Below, one piece after another: positions 7,212 to 9,052 of a stretch of DNA of 9,052 bases. A program made the translations under genes and the position numbers. Under the pieces are notes generated by a model. The model did not search any database. It worked only from the letters and a program-made list of their open reading frames with translations, and was not told where the DNA came from. Numbering within the stretch: the first letter of the stretch is position 1; every line of letters starts with the position of its first letter. Source of the DNA: Bordetella parapertussis (GTDB lineage Bacteria > Pseudomonadota > Gammaproteobacteria > Burkholderiales > Burkholderiaceae); NCBI GenBank assembly GCA_945901665.1, contig CAMDLJ010000086.1, positions 1 through 9,052 of the forward strand, written 5' to 3'.

Positions 7212-7849
7212 GGCTGCTCCTGGGTTTTGGGGGGTGCTGGACGCACCGGTTCCATCTTTACCAGTTCCATGCGGTCTGCTGCCTTGATGCGAACTTGCTC
7301 ACTGGGATCTTGGTACTTGCTGTCTTTGCGTGAGCGCAAGGTCAGTGCAATCGCGGCGATAATAGCCACCAACAAAATCACGGCAGCCACCTCCAAGGGG
7401 TAGAGGTATTGGGTGTAAATCAAAATACCCAGCTCTTTGGTGTTGGATGCTTGGGCCAAAGGGTCTGGGGCGCTATTGGCAAAATCAGCAATGGGCTGGG
7501 TGGCCCGAAAGCCGCCCATCAACACGGCGGCCAATTCAAGGGCAATCAATGCGCCCATGGTGGCCGCCACGGGAAAGTGGCGCCAAAAGCCTTTGCGCAG
7601 GCTCTCGATATTGACATCAAGCATCATCACCACGAACAAAAACAACACCATCACGGCGCCCACATAGACCAACACCAGGGTGATCGACAAGAACTCGGCC
7701 TTGAGCAACATCCATAGACCAGAGGCCTGAAAAAACGCCAACACCAAATACAGTGCCGCATGCACCGTGTTGTTGGCCGTGATGACCCGAAATGCCGCAA
7801 ACAGCATGACCGCAGAAAACAGGTAAAACAAAGCGGAAGTCGTGTCCAT
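7208..7849 (-). CDS. nuoJ: NADH:quinone oxidoreductase subunit J
   Basis: NuoJ (ND6 homologue) is a five-helix membrane subunit of complex I whose TM3 pi-bulge changes shape during turnover. The 213-residue product has [20 protein letters not shown] (residues 8-27), then the conserved TM3 segment [20 protein letters not shown] (residues 58-77) with Y62 in the bulge region. Two more hydrophobic stretches follow at about 93-113 and 152-171. The last 40 residues are a charged, proline-containing cytoplasmic tail (from [14 protein letters not shown]). I chose the ATG at 7849, which gives [11 protein letters not shown] and starts 5 bp after the nuoI stop. An in-frame TTG at 7858 would add three residues and overlap the nuoI stop as TTGA. 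No strong Shine-Dalgarno sequence precedes either. Confidence 0.95.
   Translation of the reverse strand: MDTTSALFYLFSAVMLFAAFRVITANNTVHAALYLVLAFFQASGLWMLLKAEFLSITLVLVYVGAVMVLFLFVVMMLDVNIESLRKGFWRHFPVAATMGALIALELAAVLMGGFRATQPIADFANSAPDPLAQASNTKELGILIYTQYLYPLEVAAVILLVAIIAAIALTLRSRKDSKYQDPSEQVRIKAADRMELVKMEPVRPAPPKTQEQP
7217..7221 (-). promoter_or_regulatory. Ribosome binding site of nuoK
   Basis: AGGAG on the minus strand lies 5 bases before the nuoK ATG, within the last codons of nuoJ. It is the best Shine-Dalgarno match in the operon part seen here and fixes the nuoK start despite the 4-bp overlap with nuoJ. Confidence 0.75.
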
Positions 7850-7854
7850 GGCGT

Positions 7855-8367
7855 TCAACGGTATTTGGCGTCAGCCGCTTTGTGCGCAGCAATTTCGCGC
7901 TCGTATCGGTCCCCGACAGCCAGCAGCATGTCTTTGGTGAAGTACAAATCGCCACGCTTTTCGCCGTGGTATTCAAATATGTGGGTCTCCACAATCGAGT
8001 CCACGGGGCAGCTCTCTTCACAAAAGCCGCAAAAAATGCATTTGGTCAGGTCAATGTCGTAGCGAGTGGTGCGCCGCGAACCGTCATCGCGCACGTCTGA
8101 TTCGATGGTGATGGCCATGGCCGGGCACACCGCCTCACACAATTTGCAGGCGATGCAACGCTCTTCGCCATTGTCATAACGGCGCAGCGCATGCAAGCCC
8201 CGAAAACGCGGACTCGCCGGCGTTTTTTCCTCAGGGAACTGCACCGTGATCTTGCGGGCGAACATGTATTTGCCGGTCAGGGCCATGCCCTTGAACAACT
8301 CCAGCAGCATGAAGCTTTTGATGAAGTCGCGCCAAGAAAAAGGGGAAAGGGTTGCCAAGCTGGTCAT
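7855..8367 (-). CDS. nuoI: NADH:quinone oxidoreductase subunit I (2x[4Fe-4S] ferredoxin-like)
   Basis: NuoI (TYKY homologue) is the peripheral-arm subunit that carries clusters N6a and N6b and passes electrons towards N2 and quinone. The 170-residue product contains two CxxCxxCxxxCP motifs: C71, C74, C77 and C81 in [13 protein letters not shown], and C110, C113, C116 and C120 in [14 protein letters not shown]. All eight ligands are present. An amphipathic N-terminal helix ([19 protein letters not shown], residues 18-36) anchors the protein at the membrane arm, and [18 protein letters not shown] follows, as in relatives. The C-terminus ending AADAKYR is typical of betaproteobacteria. The ATG at 8367 has a GGAGAA 7 bases upstream; the product is a few residues longer at its N-terminus than the usual roughly 163 residues. 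It lies 16 bp after nuoH. Confidence 0.97.
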   Translation of the reverse strand: MTSLATLSPFSWRDFIKSFMLLELFKGMALTGKYMFARKITVQFPEEKTPASPRFRGLHALRRYDNGEERCIACKLCEAVCPAMAITIESDVRDDGSRRTTRYDIDLTKCIFCGFCEESCPVDSIVETHIFEYHGEKRGDLYFTKDMLLAVGDRYEREIAAHKAADAKYR

Positions 8368-8374
8368 CGTGGGG

Positions 8375-8380
8375 TTCTCC
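8375..8380 (-). promoter_or_regulatory. Ribosome binding site of nuoI
   Basis: GGAGAA on the minus strand sits in the 16-bp nuoH-nuoI gap, 7 bases before the ATG at 8367. It supports that start over internal in-frame ATGs at residues 20 and 28. Confidence 0.7.
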
Positions 8381-8383
8381 GCA

Positions 8384-9052
8384 TCATGGCCACAGGGTCC
8401 AAGGGCTTTGCATCCACAAGCCCACCACCACCAACCACACCAAGGTGGCAGGAATAAAAACTTTCCAACCCAATCGCATGATTTGGTCGTAACGAAAACG
8501 AGGAAAAGTGGCGCGCACCCAAATGAACATGGTCACCACCACGAACACTTTGAGGCCCAGCCAAATCCAGCCTGGGATGGCATTGAACAAGGGGCTGTCA
8601 ATGGGCGGCAACCAACCCCCCAAAAACATGACCACAGTCAGCATGGACACCAAAATCATGTTGGCGTATTCAGCCAAGAAGAACATGGCAAACGACATGC
8701 CTGAGTACTCAATCATGTGGCCAGCGACGATTTCAGACTCGCCCTCAACCACATCAAAGGGGTGGCGATTGGTCTCAGCCAAACCAGCGATGAAGTAGAT
8801 GATAAAAATCGGGAACAGGGGCAACCAATTCCAAGACAAGAAATTCAAGCCACTTTCAGCGAACTGCCCCTTGGCCTGTCCCATCACGATGTCGCTCATG
8901 TTGAGGCTGGATGAAACCATCAGCACCACCACCAAGCAAAAACCCATGGCAATTTCATAACTCACCATTTGGGCCGAGGCGCGCATGGCGCCCAGAAACG
9001 CATATTTGGAGTTCGACCCCCATCCCGCGATGATCACCCCATACACCTCCAA
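8384..9052 (-). CDS. nuoH: NADH:quinone oxidoreductase subunit H, 3' part (5' end outside window)
   Basis: NuoH (ND1 homologue) is the membrane subunit that forms the base of the quinone chamber and links the peripheral arm to the proton path. The C-terminal 222 residues are present; the frame runs off the right edge, so roughly the first 130-140 residues are missing. The first codon in the window is TTG for an internal leucine ([19 protein letters not shown]), not a start. Two family signatures are visible: the loop [19 protein letters not shown] followed by SYEIAMG, and [21 protein letters not shown] with its cluster of conserved glutamates near the quinone cavity (E82, E84 and E92 by window numbering). 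Further membrane helices follow ([35 protein letters not shown] and [10 protein letters not shown]). The operon order places nuoG upstream, outside the window. Confidence 0.97.
   Translation of the reverse strand: MEVYGVIIAGWGSNSKYAFLGAMRASAQMVSYEIAMGFCLVVVLMVSSSLNMSDIVMGQAKGQFAESGLNFLSWNWLPLFPIFIIYFIAGLAETNRHPFDVVEGESEIVAGHMIEYSGMSFAMFFLAEYANMILVSMLTVVMFLGGWLPPIDSPLFNAIPGWIWLGLKVFVVVTMFIWVRATFPRFRYDQIMRLGWKVFIPATLVWLVVVGLWMQSPWTLWP

Noticed and set aside
5757..7403. Very long open frame (548 codons) on the plus strand opposite nuoL, nuoK and part of nuoJ
   Set aside because: It is antisense to three clearly conserved nuo genes. Its translation is rich in His, Gln and Gly with no recognisable motif, as expected when Leu/Val/Met/Ala-rich membrane protein codons are read in reverse. 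It spans gene boundaries, and I see no promoter or convincing ribosome binding site.
1..9052. Search for mobile elements, CRISPR repeats, tRNA or rRNA genes, and an undescribed system
   Set aside because: I saw no transposase, inverted-repeat ends, regular spaced repeats or RNA gene structure, and nearly all of the sequence is accounted for by well-known genes with short gaps. This is an ordinary housekeeping region.

Overview
This window is an ordinary chromosomal housekeeping region from a betaproteobacterium. The protein sequences look most like Burkholderiales, probably Comamonadaceae (a Limnohabitans- or Rhodoferax-like freshwater lineage). I base this on the protein wording, the moderate-to-high GC with a tolerance for A/T in third positions, and the gene order nuo – Nudix – DUF1178. 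The genus is an inference from memory and was not tested by alignment.

From the right edge towards the left, all on the minus strand, the window holds the distal half of the 14-subunit NADH:quinone oxidoreductase (complex I) operon: nuoH (3' part only, running off the right end), nuoI, nuoJ, nuoK, nuoL, nuoM and nuoN. Two small genes in the same orientation follow: a Nudix hydrolase of the ADP-ribose pyrophosphatase type and a DUF1178 protein. Gaps between these nine genes are 5 to 41 bp, and nuoJ/nuoK overlap by 4 bp, so they read as one transcription unit. At the left edge, on the plus strand and convergent with this unit, lies the 3' part of miaA (tRNA dimethylallyltransferase). The two units meet tail to tail with only 17 bp between them. 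No stretch of 300 bases lacks a gene.

NuoH and NuoI form the junction between the peripheral arm and the membrane arm: NuoH lies next to the quinone site, and NuoI carries two [4Fe-4S] clusters that pass electrons towards it. NuoJ and NuoK are small membrane-arm subunits with conserved proton-path features. NuoL, NuoM and NuoN are the three antiporter-like proton-pumping subunits. In all of them the key glutamates, lysines or cysteines that I could locate are present, so the complex appears intact in this part.

I found no mobile element, CRISPR array, RNA gene, phage gene or defence system, and nothing that looks like an undescribed system. The most notable oddities are minor: an apparently enlarged segment near the C-terminus of MiaA, the absence of the small DUF2818 gene that I would expect after nuoN in many Burkholderiales, and an eight-G run inside nuoM.
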